From assembly GCA_030527795.1 (NCBI GenBank), contig JAUNAB010000004.1:1-64000 (forward strand): a stretch of 64,000 nt of DNA. Reading direction: 5' to 3'. This document shows, piece after piece, positions 20,681 through 31,100 of this stretch (the stretch's first letter is position 1; each line of letters begins with the position of its first letter). Origin of the DNA: Pasteurellaceae bacterium (GTDB lineage Bacteria; Pseudomonadota; Gammaproteobacteria; Enterobacterales; Pasteurellaceae). The translations under genes were made by a program, and so were the position numbers. The notes under the pieces are model-generated. The model had not been told where the DNA came from. It made no database searches and was given only the letters and a program-made list of their open reading frames with translations.

Positions 20681-21022
20681 ATGCCAAAAATTGTTTTTTT
20701 ACCAAATGAAGAATTTTGCCCTGAAGGGATGGTTGTAGAAGCCAACGCAGGCGATAATTTGCTTGATGTGGCACATAATGCAGGGGTTGAGATTCATCAT
20801 GCTTGTGATGGTTCTTGTGCTTGTACTACTTGTCACGTTGTTGTGCGTGAAGGATTTGATAGTTTAAATGAAGCCACTTCACAAGAAGAAGATATGTTAG
20901 ATAAGGCGTGGGGCTTGGAAATTGACAGCCGTTTATGCTGCCAATGTGTAGTCGGCGAGGAAGATCTGGTAGTGGAAATTCCAAAATACAATCTTAATCA
21001 TGCAAATGAGGCGGCACATTAA
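20681..21022 (+). CDS. fdx: [2Fe-2S] ferredoxin of the Isc system
   Basis: The 113-residue adrenodoxin-type ferredoxin has ligands Cys42, Cys48, Cys51 and Cys87 ([11 protein letters not shown] and RLCCQCV). It provides electrons for cluster assembly with IscS/IscU. It starts 19 bases after hscA and overlaps the iscX start by one base. Confidence 0.96.
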   Translation: MPKIVFLPNEEFCPEGMVVEANAGDNLLDVAHNAGVEIHHACDGSCACTTCHVVVREGFDSLNEATSQEEDMLDKAWGLEIDSRLCCQCVVGEEDLVVEIPKYNLNHANEAAH

Positions 21023-21216
21023 TGAAATGGACTGATAGCCAGCTAATTGCAGAAGCTTTGTATGATCAGAATCCTGATCTTGATCCGCAAACCGTGCGTT
21101 TTACCGATTTGCACCAATGGATTTGTGAGCTAGAAGATTTTGATGATGATCCAGAAAAATCAAACGAAAAAGTGCTTGAAGCGATTTTATTATGTTGGCT
21201 CGACGAGTATGCGTAA
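21022..21216 (+). CDS. iscX: Isc accessory protein IscX
   Basis: The 64-residue, strongly acidic protein ([15 protein letters not shown] ... LCWLDEYA) matches IscX/YfhJ. It binds IscS and iron and tunes the desulfurase. It is the last gene of the isc operon; the hairpin at 21248-21291 follows. Confidence 0.94.
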   Translation: MKWTDSQLIAEALYDQNPDLDPQTVRFTDLHQWICELEDFDDDPEKSNEKVLEAILLCWLDEYA

Positions 21217-21247
21217 TGAAAAGTGACAATATGTAGCAAGATAGCTT

Positions 21248-21291
21248 AAAACCGCGGTCAAAAAAACGTTTGAAATTTTGACCGCGGTTTT
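21248..21291. terminator. Bidirectional terminator from inverted uptake-signal-like pair
   Basis: AAAACCGCGGTCAAAA (21248-21263) is repeated in inverse at 21276-21291 around a 12-base loop. It lies between convergent iscX and frdD, with T runs on both strands. Confidence 0.85.
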
Positions 21292-21294
21292 TGT

Positions 21295-21642
21295 TTAAAG
21301 ATTAATGACAGCGAAAAAGACTAATACGCTGTAAAGTGTGGATAAACCGTAGAAAATCCAGCCACTTGCAGGTAAGTGAATTTTGAAATCGTGTAAACCG
21401 TGATGGATACGATGCATTGCCCCCCACATTGGGAAAATCAGCAATACGAGTAACACTAATTTACCGATAATGCTGTGGCTGTAAACAAAGAGATTTTCTA
21501 CACCGCCGTTGATTAATCCGAAAGGTAATAAAAAGCCCAAGATTAACACAAGAATAGGATAGAACATTGCACTAACAGTTGTGCCAGCACCGAATAGCAA
21601 CCAAACGACAGGTTCATTGGAACGTTTTGGTGTGTCTTTCAT
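21295..21642 (-). CDS. frdD: Fumarate reductase membrane anchor FrdD
   Basis: From the ATG at 21642 the product has 115 residues with three membrane segments (about 16-40, 57-78 and 94-114). It anchors FrdAB to the inner membrane together with FrdC and helps form the menaquinone site. An upstream ATG at 21660 would add six residues and overlap frdC; the AAGGGG site seven bases before 21642 favours the shorter form, and H. influenzae FrdD is also about 114 residues. Confidence 0.93.
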   Translation of the reverse strand: MKDTPKRSNEPVVWLLFGAGTTVSAMFYPILVLILGFLLPFGLINGGVENLFVYSHSIIGKLVLLVLLIFPMWGAMHRIHHGLHDFKIHLPASGWIFYGLSTLYSVLVFFAVINL

Positions 21643-21652
21643 TGGTTTCCCC

Positions 21653-22054
21653 TTATACATACATTAAAATCAATAAAATAATACTAACGATTGCCGTTGC
21701 AACCCATAGCCCTATCGTAATGATATTTGGATTTAAGCGTTCATTTTTCACCACAATATTGAGAACTTTCGGCGTCATAAAATAATAGGTGACGGTATTT
21801 AATATCATTGCAGCTAGTGTGATTAGGTTAAAGATAATTACAACGGGATTTTGCAAAAATGGAATTAAATCCTGTTTAATCTGATCGACTGAACCCAAGC
21901 AAGTGAGAGCATACAGCAATTCTAGGCAGAACCACAAGGTTGGCACGGAAGTGCCTTCGCGTAGAATATACAGTTTGTAAAAATCCAATTTTTTCCACCA
22001 AGATGGTGTGATTTCACGGACATATCTTTTACGTTTTGATACAGTTGTTGTCAT
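21653..22054 (-). CDS. frdC: Fumarate reductase membrane anchor FrdC
   Basis: The 133-residue protein has three membrane segments. The first follows the family signature [26 protein letters not shown]-like N-terminus (residues 9-35), and [17 protein letters not shown] is the second. With FrdD it holds the quinone sites. It lies between frdB (10-base gap) and frdD. Confidence 0.95.
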   Translation of the reverse strand: MTTTVSKRKRYVREITPSWWKKLDFYKLYILREGTSVPTLWFCLELLYALTCLGSVDQIKQDLIPFLQNPVVIIFNLITLAAMILNTVTYYFMTPKVLNIVVKNERLNPNIITIGLWVATAIVSIILLILMYV

Positions 22055-22064
22055 TCTACTTTCC

Positions 22065-22835
22065 TCATTTTTGCGGTTTTAGCATTGCAATGACATAGTC
22101 TTTTGCACTTTCAACTTTACCTTGGTTTACGCCCGCGGCAGGATCAACGTGTTTTGGACAAACTTCAGAGCAATAGCCCACGAACGTACAGCTCCACACC
22201 CCGTTTTTACCATTGATAATTTTCATCCGTTCTTCCTTGCCGTGATCACGATTATCTAAATTATAACGATGTGCCAAGGTTAACGCAGCGGGTCCCACAA
22301 ATTCAGGATTTAAACCAAATTGTGGGCAAGCGGCATAGCATAATCCGCAGTTAATACACATTGAAAATTGGCGGTATTTTTCAAGTTGTGCTGGAGTTTG
22401 TTTGGTACGGCTTTTTGCTAATTCTGCTGAAGGATGGGGTTTCCCATCTAATTCAGGGGCTTTATTGCCAATAATGTAGGGCTTAATGCTTTCTAAACTT
22501 TCAATAAAGTGGCTAAGATCAACGACTAAATCGCGTTCAATCGGGAAGTTTGCCAAGGCTTCAATTCGCATATGCCCACTGTAATCGCGTAAAAAGGTTT
22601 TACACGCCAGTTTCGGTTTACCATTTACCATCATCCCACACGACCCACAAATCGCCATTCGGCAAGACCAACGGTAAGAGAGTTCAGGTTCAAGTTTGTC
22701 TTTAATATAACCGAGTGCATCAAGCAGTGAAGTTTGAGAATCATAAGGCACTTTATAACTACAAAGATGCGGTTTTTCGTCAACCTCAGGGTTATAACGC
22801 AAAACTTCAACATTCATTATGCTTTCATTTGTCAT
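22065..22835 (-). CDS. frdB: Fumarate reductase iron-sulfur subunit FrdB
   Basis: The 256-residue subunit has a plant-type [2Fe-2S] site (Cys58, 63, 66, 78; [10 protein letters not shown]) and a C-terminal ferredoxin-like domain with [12 protein letters not shown] and [11 protein letters not shown] for the [4Fe-4S] and [3Fe-4S] centres. It passes electrons from menaquinol to FrdA. The gap to frdA is 11 bases. Confidence 0.96.
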   Translation of the reverse strand: MTNESIMNVEVLRYNPEVDEKPHLCSYKVPYDSQTSLLDALGYIKDKLEPELSYRWSCRMAICGSCGMMVNGKPKLACKTFLRDYSGHMRIEALANFPIERDLVVDLSHFIESLESIKPYIIGNKAPELDGKPHPSAELAKSRTKQTPAQLEKYRQFSMCINCGLCYAACPQFGLNPEFVGPAALTLAHRYNLDNRDHGKEERMKIINGKNGVWSCTFVGYCSEVCPKHVDPAAGVNQGKVESAKDYVIAMLKPQK

Positions 22836-22846
22836 TTGCGTTCTCC

Positions 22847-24640
22847 TTATTTGTTTTGATTGGCTTTTTCAGCTTTTTCTTGTGCTTCGGCTTCTGCACC
22901 GTACACACGTTTAGCTGGCTGAGATTTTGTGATTTTGACATCGCTGTATTCGATCCGCGGTACGCCGTTTGGATTGTAATAAGCAAGGGTATGTTTTAAA
23001 TAATTGCTGTCATCACGCTCTGTATAGTCTAATCGTTGATGTGCACCACGCGACTCTTTACGCTCAATCGCTGAATTTGCAATGGATTGTGCCACATCAA
23101 GAATGTAGCCAAGTTCAACGGTGTAGAGCAAATTGGTGTTAAAGACGCTTGAACGATCGGTAATCCGAATGCGTTTATACCGTTCTTTGAGTTCCCCAAT
23201 TTTGTCAACCGTGGTTTGCATACTTTCTTGAGTACGGTAAATGCCACAACCTTCTTCCATTGACATCCCCATTTCTTCACGAATATCTGACCAAGATTCA
23301 TTTCCTTCTTGATGATATAAGTCTTCTAAACGGCGTACAACATCCTGTGCTTGTGCGTCAACGGCAATTTGATTGGCTGGGGTAGCTTCTTGTGCACGTT
23401 GTGCAGCGTATTCGCCTGCCACACGACCAAGTACGACTAATTCGGCTAATGAGTTAGAACCCAAGCGGTTTGCACCGTGTAAACCTGATGATGCACATTC
23501 TCCGACCGCGAATAGCCCTTTAATGCGTGTTTCGCTGTTAAAGTCAACTTCAATGCCCCCCATTGTGTAATGTACAACGGGACGAACAGGAATTGGAGCC
23601 TTGGTTGGATCGACACCTTCATAGGCTTGTGCCAGTTCACAAATAAATGGCAAACGTTCGTGCAGATATTTTTCGCCTAAATGGCGTAAATCTAAATGGA
23701 CAACATCAACTCCTTTCGCAGTTTTTAGGGTATTCCCTTTACGCCATTCTTGCCAGAATGCTTGAGATACCTTATCCCGCGGTCCTAATTCCATATATTT
23801 ATTTTCAGGTTTACCAATCGGGGTTTCAGGGCCAAGACCATAATCTTGTAAGTAGCGATAGCCATTTTTATTGACTAGAATTCCGCCTTCGCCACGGCAA
23901 CCTTCCGTCATTAAAATCCCTGTATTGGGTAAGCCCGTTGGGTGATATTGCACAAATTCCATATCTCGTAATGGCACACCGTGGCGATAAGCCATTGATA
24001 ATCCATCACCCGTTACAATACCGCCATTAGTATTGAAGCGGAATGCTCGGCAGCCACCACCTGTTGCGATAATCACTGCATTCGCGTTGATTTGAACCAG
24101 TGTGCCTTCCATCATATTCATCGCAACTAAACCGCGGGCGTGACCGTCATCCACTAAAATATCGAGAACAAAGTATTCATCAAAACGTTGGATTTGTGGA
24201 AATTGGATTGAGGTTTGAAATAAGGTGTGTAGGAGATGAAAACCCGTTTTATCCGCAGCGAACCAAGTCCGCTCAATTTTCATTCCGCCAAAACGGCGTA
24301 CATTCACATCGCCATCTTGTTTTCTTGACCAAGGGCAACCCCAGCGTTCGAGCTGAGTCATTTCAACGGGAGAATGTTCAACAAAGTATTCTACAACATC
24401 TTGTTCGCATAACCAGTCGCCGCCTGCAACGGTATCGTGAAAATGTTTATCGTAAGAATCTTCTTCTTTAATGACCGCGGCTGCGCCGCCTTCAGCAGCA
24501 ACAGTATGGCTCCGCATTGGATATACCTTAGAAACTAAGGCAATTTTTAGGTTAGGGTTGGCTTCTGCCGCAGCAATAGCTGAACGTAACCCGCCACCAC
24601 CAGCTCCGACAATTGCAACATCAACGTTAACGATTTGCAC
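22847..24640 (-). CDS. frdA: Fumarate reductase flavoprotein FrdA
   Basis: The 597-residue subunit has an N-terminal FAD fold ([19 protein letters not shown]), the covalent-FAD histidine His45 in [10 protein letters not shown], and the active-site motif [21 protein letters not shown]. It reduces fumarate to succinate in anaerobic respiration. It is the first gene of frdABCD and divergent from epmA. The intergenic region carries a CRP-like site and nested inverted repeats. Confidence 0.97.
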   Translation of the reverse strand: MQIVNVDVAIVGAGGGGLRSAIAAAEANPNLKIALVSKVYPMRSHTVAAEGGAAAVIKEEDSYDKHFHDTVAGGDWLCEQDVVEYFVEHSPVEMTQLERWGCPWSRKQDGDVNVRRFGGMKIERTWFAADKTGFHLLHTLFQTSIQFPQIQRFDEYFVLDILVDDGHARGLVAMNMMEGTLVQINANAVIIATGGGCRAFRFNTNGGIVTGDGLSMAYRHGVPLRDMEFVQYHPTGLPNTGILMTEGCRGEGGILVNKNGYRYLQDYGLGPETPIGKPENKYMELGPRDKVSQAFWQEWRKGNTLKTAKGVDVVHLDLRHLGEKYLHERLPFICELAQAYEGVDPTKAPIPVRPVVHYTMGGIEVDFNSETRIKGLFAVGECASSGLHGANRLGSNSLAELVVLGRVAGEYAAQRAQEATPANQIAVDAQAQDVVRRLEDLYHQEGNESWSDIREEMGMSMEEGCGIYRTQESMQTTVDKIGELKERYKRIRITDRSSVFNTNLLYTVELGYILDVAQSIANSAIERKESRGAHQRLDYTERDDSNYLKHTLAYYNPNGVPRIEYSDVKITKSQPAKRVYGAEAEAQEKAEKANQNK

Positions 24641-24928
24641 AATATGTTCTCCATATTATTGAGTAAAAATAAATTCGGTAAAATAGGAAATAGCATTACG
24701 CTTTATATTTTAAAACAAGGTTATTCTGCCCATTTTTTAAGGCAAACACTATTTATTTTTTGAGTTAATTTATTATTTTGTGATCTAACTCAAAAAAGCC
24801 TAAATGATAATTTTTATTTCTGAAAAGAGAAGTAATTCTCAATTTTATTAATGAGTTAGAGATCAAGTTGCTCAACAACTTGCTTTTAACTACAATAGCG
24901 CCTTTAACGCTTGATAAAGGTAAATATT
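24641..24928. promoter_or_regulatory. frdA-epmA divergent control region with nested inverted repeats
   Basis: A perfect 12-bp inverted repeat TTTTTTGAGTTA/TAACTCAAAAAA (24756-24767 and 24786-24797) encloses 18 bases. Overlapping its right arm is TGTGATCTAACTCAAA (24779-24794), a close match to the CRP site TGTGA-N6-TCACA. A further copy of the element, TGAGTTAGAGATCA (24851-24864), is inverse to TGATCTAACTCA with two extra bases. CAAGTTG-CTCAA-CAACTTG (24864-24882) forms a small hairpin. No clean FNR site was seen. Anaerobic or CRP control of frd is inferred. Confidence 0.5.
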
Positions 24929-25900
24929 ATGAGCTCGCCGATATTGTGGCAACCTAGTGCATCTATTCAAAATTTAATTGCGCGTGCAAAGATAATGAAA
25001 GAAATCCGCCGTTTTTTTTCTGATCGTGGTGTACTTGAAGTGGAAACCCCCATTTTAAGTGAATTTGGCGTAACCGATGTCCATCTTTCAACATTCAGCA
25101 CCGAATTTATTGCCCCATTCCACGCACAATCTAAAACGCTTTGGCTTGGCACAAGCCCTGAATATCATATGAAACGCCTATTAGCCGCAGGCAGTGGGGC
25201 GATTTTCCAACTTTGCCACGTTTTTCGGAATGAAGAAGCAGGTTATCGCCATAATCCTGAATTTACGATGCTAGAATGGTATCGCCCCCATTTTGATATG
25301 TACCGTTTAATTAACGAAGTGGATGATTTGTTACAACAAATTTTAGATTGTCCGCCTGCGGAAAGTTTGAGCTATCAATTTGTGTTTCAAGAATATGTGG
25401 GATTAGATCCCCTTTCGGCTGAAAAGCCCGAGTTAATTGCCAAAGCACGTGAACATCATTTTAATTGTGATGAGGATGAAGATCGTGATACTTTATTACA
25501 ATTCTTATTTAGCCAAGTCGTTGAGCCTAAAATTGGGCTAGATCGCCCTGCGGCGATTTATCATTTCCCTGCAACCCAAGCGGCATTGGCACAAGTGAGT
25601 TCGGAAGATCACCGCGTGGCAGAACGCTTTGAGTTTTATTATAAAGGGCTGGAATTAGCCAATGGCTTTAATGAACTGACCGATGCAAAAGAACAACAAC
25701 GCCGTTTTGAACAAGATAATCGTCAACGTGAGAAATTAGGATTGCCAACGCGAGAAATTGATTATCGCTTGCTTGCTGCGTTACAAGCGGGTATGCCAAA
25801 TTGTGCGGGTGTGGCGTTGGGGGTTGATCGATTGCTAATGATTGCTCTTGGTTGTGAACGTATTGAGCAAGTAATGAGCTTTGGGATCGCTACCGCCTAA
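24929..25900 (+). CDS. epmA: Elongation factor P lysine ligase EpmA (PoxA/GenX)
   Basis: From ATG 24929 the product has 323 residues and is a class II lysyl-tRNA synthetase paralogue lacking the anticodon-binding domain. Motif 2 is [20 protein letters not shown] and motif 3 [15 protein letters not shown]. It attaches (R)-beta-lysine to EF-P. The in-frame TTG at 24911 has no better ribosome site, and E. coli EpmA has 325 residues. epmA divergent from frdA is the E. coli arrangement. Confidence 0.93.
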   Translation: MSSPILWQPSASIQNLIARAKIMKEIRRFFSDRGVLEVETPILSEFGVTDVHLSTFSTEFIAPFHAQSKTLWLGTSPEYHMKRLLAAGSGAIFQLCHVFRNEEAGYRHNPEFTMLEWYRPHFDMYRLINEVDDLLQQILDCPPAESLSYQFVFQEYVGLDPLSAEKPELIAKAREHHFNCDEDEDRDTLLQFLFSQVVEPKIGLDRPAAIYHFPATQAALAQVSSEDHRVAERFEFYYKGLELANGFNELTDAKEQQRRFEQDNRQREKLGLPTREIDYRLLAALQAGMPNCAGVALGVDRLLMIALGCERIEQVMSFGIATA

Positions 25901-25909
25901 ATGCCCTGA

Positions 25910-25946
25910 ACCACGGTCAAAAAACGGTTGAATTTTTGACCGCGGT
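25910..25946. terminator. Terminator-like hairpin after epmA
   Basis: ACCACGGTCAAAAA (from 25910) pairs with TTTTTGACCGCGGT (25933-25946), with one mismatch in the core (CCACGG against CCGCGG). It begins ten bases after the epmA stop. Confidence 0.7.
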
Positions 25947-26073
25947 ATTCTGCAATTTGTTTGAAAACAACGACATTTTTATTCAATCAATTGATATTCC
26001 GCACTTGGCTTAACTGCGTTTAGATCCGTTCAGTTATTTGTTTCATTGTGTATTCACCTTCAATTTGAGATTG

Positions 26074-26116
26074 AAAACCGCGGTCAAAAAATAAAAGGAT
26101 TTTTGACCGCGGTTTT
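26074..26116. terminator. Second uptake-signal hairpin before acrR
   Basis: AAAACCGCGGTCAAAAA (26074-26090) is perfectly inverted at 26100-26116 around nine bases. It ends in TTTT on the plus strand. With the hairpin 130 bases upstream it brackets a gene-less segment. Confidence 0.75.
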
Positions 26117-26143
26117 GCTTGCTAAATCTGTTAAAATCGTTAA

Positions 26144-26161
26144 AATGAACGAACGTTCATT
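26144..26161. promoter_or_regulatory. Palindromic operator candidate for the TetR-type regulator
   Basis: AATGAACG-AA-CGTTCATT is a perfect 8+2+8 palindrome about 100 bases before the acrR start. TetR-family regulators commonly bind such sites in their own promoters, so autoregulation is inferred. Confidence 0.6.
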
Positions 26162-26261
26162 CAGCATTCACATCTCAGCGATTTAAAATAGATGGTTTTT
26201 TGAACGAAAAATTTGATTTATTTTATTTAATTCATTCTTTTTATTTAGGTTTTTATTCATT

Positions 26262-26828
26262 ATGCGTCAACCCAATCAGGATATGGCTGAGCAAATTTTT
26301 GCGGCAACGGAACGATTAATGGCGAGAGATGGATTACCACAACTTTCTATGCATAAAATTGCCAAGGAAACCGCGATTTCAGCGGGGACGATTTATCTTT
26401 ATTTTAAAAGTAAAGAAGAGTTATTAGAGCAATTTGCCTTGCGTGTTTTTTCTAATTTTCAGCAACAATTAGAGAACAATGTGGATTATTCGCTGTCTTT
26501 CTTTGAGCAATACCGTCAAATGTGGTTAAACATTTGGCAATATTTATTAGATAATCCAATGATTGTTTCTAATATGCATCAATACCAAGCATTACCTAAT
26601 TTTTTTAACATTTGTAAAAAGTGGGATCAGCAGGGTTATTGGGCAATATTTTGTCATAAAGCCCAAGAAGCAGGGATCTTGTGCAATTTGCCATCAAGGG
26701 TTTTGTTTTCTTTGGGAATAGAAAGTGCGATGAATTTAGCTCATAAAGAGCTATTTTTACAAGATATTGTGGATAACGATATATTAGAAGAGGTTATTGA
26801 ACGTACTTGGCGTGCGATTCAAAAATAA
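26262..26828 (+). CDS. acrR: TetR/AcrR family regulator of the adjacent RND pump
   Basis: The 188-residue protein has an N-terminal TetR helix-turn-helix (LSMHKIAKETAISAGTIYLYFKSKEEL, about 27-53) and a ligand-binding C-terminal domain without recognisable specificity. It precedes the membrane fusion and RND genes on the same strand. A perfect palindrome lies in its promoter. By position and type it is the counterpart of the Haemophilus AcrR-like repressor; repression of acrAB is inferred. Confidence 0.82.
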   Translation: MRQPNQDMAEQIFAATERLMARDGLPQLSMHKIAKETAISAGTIYLYFKSKEELLEQFALRVFSNFQQQLENNVDYSLSFFEQYRQMWLNIWQYLLDNPMIVSNMHQYQALPNFFNICKKWDQQGYWAIFCHKAQEAGILCNLPSRVLFSLGIESAMNLAHKELFLQDIVDNDILEEVIERTWRAIQK

Positions 26829-26900
26829 AGTTTAGGTTGATTTAAATCATAGATGTTTTTTTAGATCAATGTGTTATGTATTAATTCTACGGAGTTTTTT

Positions 26901-28106
26901 ATGACTGAACAAAGTCAAAAACCAAAACGTGGCCATTCGTTTCTTTTAAAATTGGCATTATTGATTGCGCTTCTTGTTTTTGCTGTAGCAATCGGCCTCA
27001 ATATGTTGAAACAGAAGAAAATCGGGGAATATTTAGCCCATATGCCTGAGAGTGTTAGCCCTGTTACTGCAATGACGGTGCAAAGTTCGGAATGGACGCC
27101 TGTGATTAACACCACAGGTTTAGTTCGTCCAAATCAAGGGGCGATGTTAAGTGCGGAAGCCGCTGGCACGGTAAAATCTATCAATGTGCAATCAGGGCAA
27201 CCTGTTCAGAAAGGGCAAGTGATTTTAGAACTTGATTCCAGTGTAGAGCAAGCAACCTTGCAAGCATCGGAAGCACAGTTACCTTCAGCACGAGCAACTT
27301 ATCAACGTTATGCCAGTTTATTGCGTAGCCAAAGTATTTCCCAATTAGAAGTAGATAGTGCAAAAGCAACCTATGATCAACTTCAAGCGACAATCCAATC
27401 ATTACGTTCCACTATCGATCGCCGTAAAATTGTTGCTCCGTTTGACGGTATTCTTGGGATCGTGAAAGTCAATGTTGGGCAATATATTACTGCGGGTACT
27501 GAAATTGTACGGGTAGAAGACAATAGCAAAATGAAAGTGGATTTTTCAGTGTCACAAAATGAATTGGAAAACTTAAAAATTGGACAATCATTAACTGCCA
27601 CAGCAGATGCACGCTTAGGGGAAACTTTTGCAGCACGTGTTACTGCGATTGAACCTGCGATCAGCACAACAACGGGTTTGATAGATGTACAAGCCACTTT
27701 TGAACCCGCAGATGGGGCAAAATTAGTGTCTGGAATGTTTACTCGCTTACGTTTGGCATTGCCGACAGAAAAAAATCAAATTGTTATTCCGCAAGTGGCG
27801 ATCACTTATAATATGTATGGCGAAACGGCTTATGTATTAGAAAAATTAAACGAAGAAGATAAAACAAAAGCATTAGAAAATCCTGCGAATAAAGATCACG
27901 CGGATAAACTTTATCGTGCGAAACAAATCACGGTGTTTACCAAAGATCGTCAAGGGATTTATGCGCAATTAAAAGGTGATGAGATTAAAATTGGTGATCA
28001 AGTGGTAACAGGTGGTCAACAACGTTTGAGTAATGGTGCATTAGTGCTATTAACGGATAAACAAGGCGTTGGAACGACACAACCCGCGGTCAAAAATAAT
28101 CTCTAA
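26901..28106 (+). CDS. acrA: RND efflux periplasmic adaptor (AcrA-like)
   Basis: From ATG 26901 (ACGGAG in front) the product has 401 residues. It has an N-terminal membrane anchor (about 13-33), a split lipoyl domain (VKSINVQSGQPVQKGQVILELDSS and IVAPFDGILGIVKVNVGQYI), a short coiled coil between them (about 115-175) and beta-barrel/membrane-proximal domains. There is no lipobox, so it is anchored by its transmembrane helix. It links the RND pump to an outer membrane channel, probably a TolC encoded elsewhere. The in-frame start at 26871 would add ten unrelated residues. An uptake-signal-like CCCGCGGTCAAAAA lies near the 3' end. Confidence 0.88.
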   Translation: MTEQSQKPKRGHSFLLKLALLIALLVFAVAIGLNMLKQKKIGEYLAHMPESVSPVTAMTVQSSEWTPVINTTGLVRPNQGAMLSAEAAGTVKSINVQSGQPVQKGQVILELDSSVEQATLQASEAQLPSARATYQRYASLLRSQSISQLEVDSAKATYDQLQATIQSLRSTIDRRKIVAPFDGILGIVKVNVGQYITAGTEIVRVEDNSKMKVDFSVSQNELENLKIGQSLTATADARLGETFAARVTAIEPAISTTTGLIDVQATFEPADGAKLVSGMFTRLRLALPTEKNQIVIPQVAITYNMYGETAYVLEKLNEEDKTKALENPANKDHADKLYRAKQITVFTKDRQGIYAQLKGDEIKIGDQVVTGGQQRLSNGALVLLTDKQGVGTTQPAVKNNL

Positions 28107-28126
28107 TTCAAGTTAGGAAATATTGA

Positions 28127-31100
28127 ATGAAATTTACAGATATTTTTATTCGCCGCCCTGTTCTTGCAATCTCTTTGAGTTTATTGATTGTAATTTTGGG
28201 CTTGCAAGCCATTTCAAAATTGACAGTGCGCGAATATCCAGAAATGACGACAACGGTGATTACTGTGTCAACGACTTATGCGGGGGCAGACGCAAGTTTA
28301 ATGCAGGCGTTTGTGACCTCTAAACTTGAGGAAGCCATTGCTCAAGCTGACAATGTGGATTATATGTCTTCAAGTAGTGCGCCAAGTAGCTCAACCATCA
28401 CGGTTAAAATGAAATTAAATACTGATCCTAATGGGGCATTGGCGGACGTGTTAGCGAAAGTGAACTCCGTTCGTTCCGAGTTACCAAGTGGGATTGATGA
28501 CCCGACAGTTACCTCGTCAACGGGTGGTTCGGGGATGATGTATTTGAGTTTTGTTTCCGATAAACTCAGTGCGAGCCAAGTAACGGACTATATTCAACGT
28601 GTTGTGAAACCGCAGTTATTTACGGTGGAAGGCGTGGCGAAAGTGAGCGTATTTGGTGGTGCTGAATTTGCAATGCGTATCTGGCTTGACCCCGCTAAAA
28701 TGGCTGCCCAAAATCTTTCAACAACCCAAGTGATGACCGCGTTATCCAATAATAACGTGCAAACTGCGGCTGGAAGTGATAATGGCTATTTTACGGTATA
28801 TAAAAATAAAGTAGAAACCACGACAAAAACGGTAGAAGATCTTGGCAATTTGATTGTGTCAAGCAGTGGTGAAAAACTGGTGCGGTTGCGAGATATTGCG
28901 GATGTGGAATTAAATAAAGAAAGCGATTCTACAAGAGCGACAGCAAACGGTGCAGAAGCCGTTGTATTAGCAATTGAGCAAACCCCAAGTGCAAACCCAA
29001 TTACTGTAGCTGAGAATGTGCGTCCGTTATTTGATAACATCGTCAAACAGCTACCAAGTAGCATTAAAGCGAATATTCTTTATGACAAAACTATCGCGAT
29101 TAATAGCTCAATTAATGATGTAATTCATACCATTGTGGAAGCAGTTGTTATCGTATTAGTCGTGATTTTATGTTTTATCGGTTCACTTCGAGCGATTATT
29201 ATTCCGATTATTGCTATTCCAATTTCGCTTATCGGCGTTATTTTTATGCTACAAGCGTTAGGATTCTCTATTAACTTAATGACGTTGCTTGCGTTGATTT
29301 TGGCTATCGGTTTAGTGGTGGACGATGCGATCGTGGTGCTAGAAAACGTGGATCGGCACATTAAGGAAGGTGAAACGCCATTCCGTGCGGCGATTATTGG
29401 GACGCGAGAAATCGCAACCCCTGTTATTGCAATGACGATTACATTGATCGCGGTCTATTCTCCAATGGCATTAATGAATGGGATTACGGGATCGCTATTT
29501 AAAGAGTTTGCGTTAACCCTAGCGGGTTCAGTGTTCATTTCAGGGATTGTTGCATTAACGCTCTCACCAATGATGAGTAGCAAAATGTTAAAACACGAAA
29601 CCTCTAAATTTGAAGAACGTGTTAACCGGACTTTAACAAAATTAACGAACCTATATAGTTATATTTTAGGTTTAGTGATGAATAGTCGTAAATTAATGCT
29701 TATTTTTGCGGTATTGATTTTTGCCACAGTGCCTGTTTTATTTAAGTCTTTATCTAGTGAGTTAACACCAACTGAAGATAAAGGGGCGTTTTTGGGGATG
29801 GCAACAATGCCGTCTAATGTGAATGTTGATTATGTGCAAAGTGCGGTTAAGCCTTATGAAGAGATTCTCAATAAGACCGAGGAAAAACAATATTCACAAG
29901 TGATTGCGGGGGCACCTGATACAAATAAAGCATTAGTGATTACAACCCTAAAGGATTGGAAAGACCGTTCGCGTAGCCAATCTGAAATAATGAATGATCT
30001 GAATGAACAGGCAAAATACATTCCTGAAGTGTCAATTTCAAGCTTTGCATTCCCTGAAATTGATACGGGTGAGCAAGGGCCACCGATTGTATTTGTATTA
30101 AAAACCGCGGGCAATATTAAAGATCTCGCTGAAGTTGCTGGGACATTACGCGACAAAATGAATAAGTCTGGTAAGTTTGTCTATACGAGTTTGGATTTAA
30201 GCTTTGATACGATTCAAATGAATATCCAAGTGGATAAAGAAAAAGCGGGGACTTATGGCATTACAATGCAACAAATAGCGAATACATTGGGAAGTTATTT
30301 GTCTGCAGCGACAGTTACCCGTGTGGATATTGATGGGCGAGCTTACAAAGTGATTGCACAAGTAAAACGCGGCCAACGCTTATCGCCAGAAAGTTTTAAA
30401 AACTATTATCTTTCAGCTAGTGATGGCACGTCAGTTCCACTTAGTAGTTTAATTACGATGAAAGAAGAACCTCAACCTTCATCATTATCACGCTTTAGCC
30501 AGTTAAACTCTGCATCTATTTCTGCAGTAGCATCTCCAACTACCACTACAGGGGATGCGATTGCGTGGTTACAAGATGCCGCGAAGGAATTACCGCAAGG
30601 TTATACTTATGACTGGCGTGGTGAAGCTCGTCAATTAGTACAAGAAGGCAATGCGTTAGCATTAACCTTCGCGTTAGCGGTCGTGATCATCTTCCTTGTT
30701 CTTGCCATTCAATTTGAATCTTGGCGCGATCCAATGGTGATTATGATTTCTGTACCTTTAGCTATTAGTGGTGCTTTATTAGTATTAAACTTATTAGGTT
30801 TCTTTGGAAAACCTGGTGCAACATTAAATATCTACTCAGAAGTCGGGTTGATTACGCTGGTGGGATTAATTACCAAACACGGGATATTAATGTGTGAAGT
30901 TGCTAAAGAAGAACAATTGCATAATGGTTTAAATCGTGTGGATGCGATTATGCACGCAGCCAAAGTGCGTTTACGTCCGATTTTAATGACTACTGCAGCA
31001 ATGATTGCAGGGCTTATCCCGTTGCTTTATGCATCAGGTGCGGGTGCGGTAATGCGTTTTAGTATGGGCGTTGTGATTGTTGCAGGTCTTGCTATTGGGA

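Larger units (their letters stand above)
25901..26261. other. Intergenic region between epmA and acrR with two hairpins
   Basis: The 361 bases contain two uptake-signal hairpins (25910-25946 and 26074-26116, listed separately) and the acrR operator candidate (26144-26161). Between the hairpins, read on the minus strand, a short stretch could encode DLNAVKPSAEYQLIE followed by a stop. It has no start and an in-frame TGA shortly before it, so it may be the remnant of a lost small gene; I do not recognise it. Confidence 0.4.

Noticed and set aside
24871-24882. Hairpin before epmA as a terminator
   Set aside because: The 7-bp stem is AT-rich, T run is only four bases, and it lies in a divergent promoter region where termination makes little sense.
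25947-26072. Possible small minus-strand gene ending DLNAVKPSAEYQLIE
   Set aside because: No usable start; an in-frame TGA shortly precedes it. At most a remnant, so mentioned only in the intergenic entry.
29838-29846. Haemophilus-type uptake signal AAGTGCGGT in acrB
   Set aside because: It is the only exact copy I noticed in 64 kb, consistent with chance, whereas the CCGCGG form is abundant.
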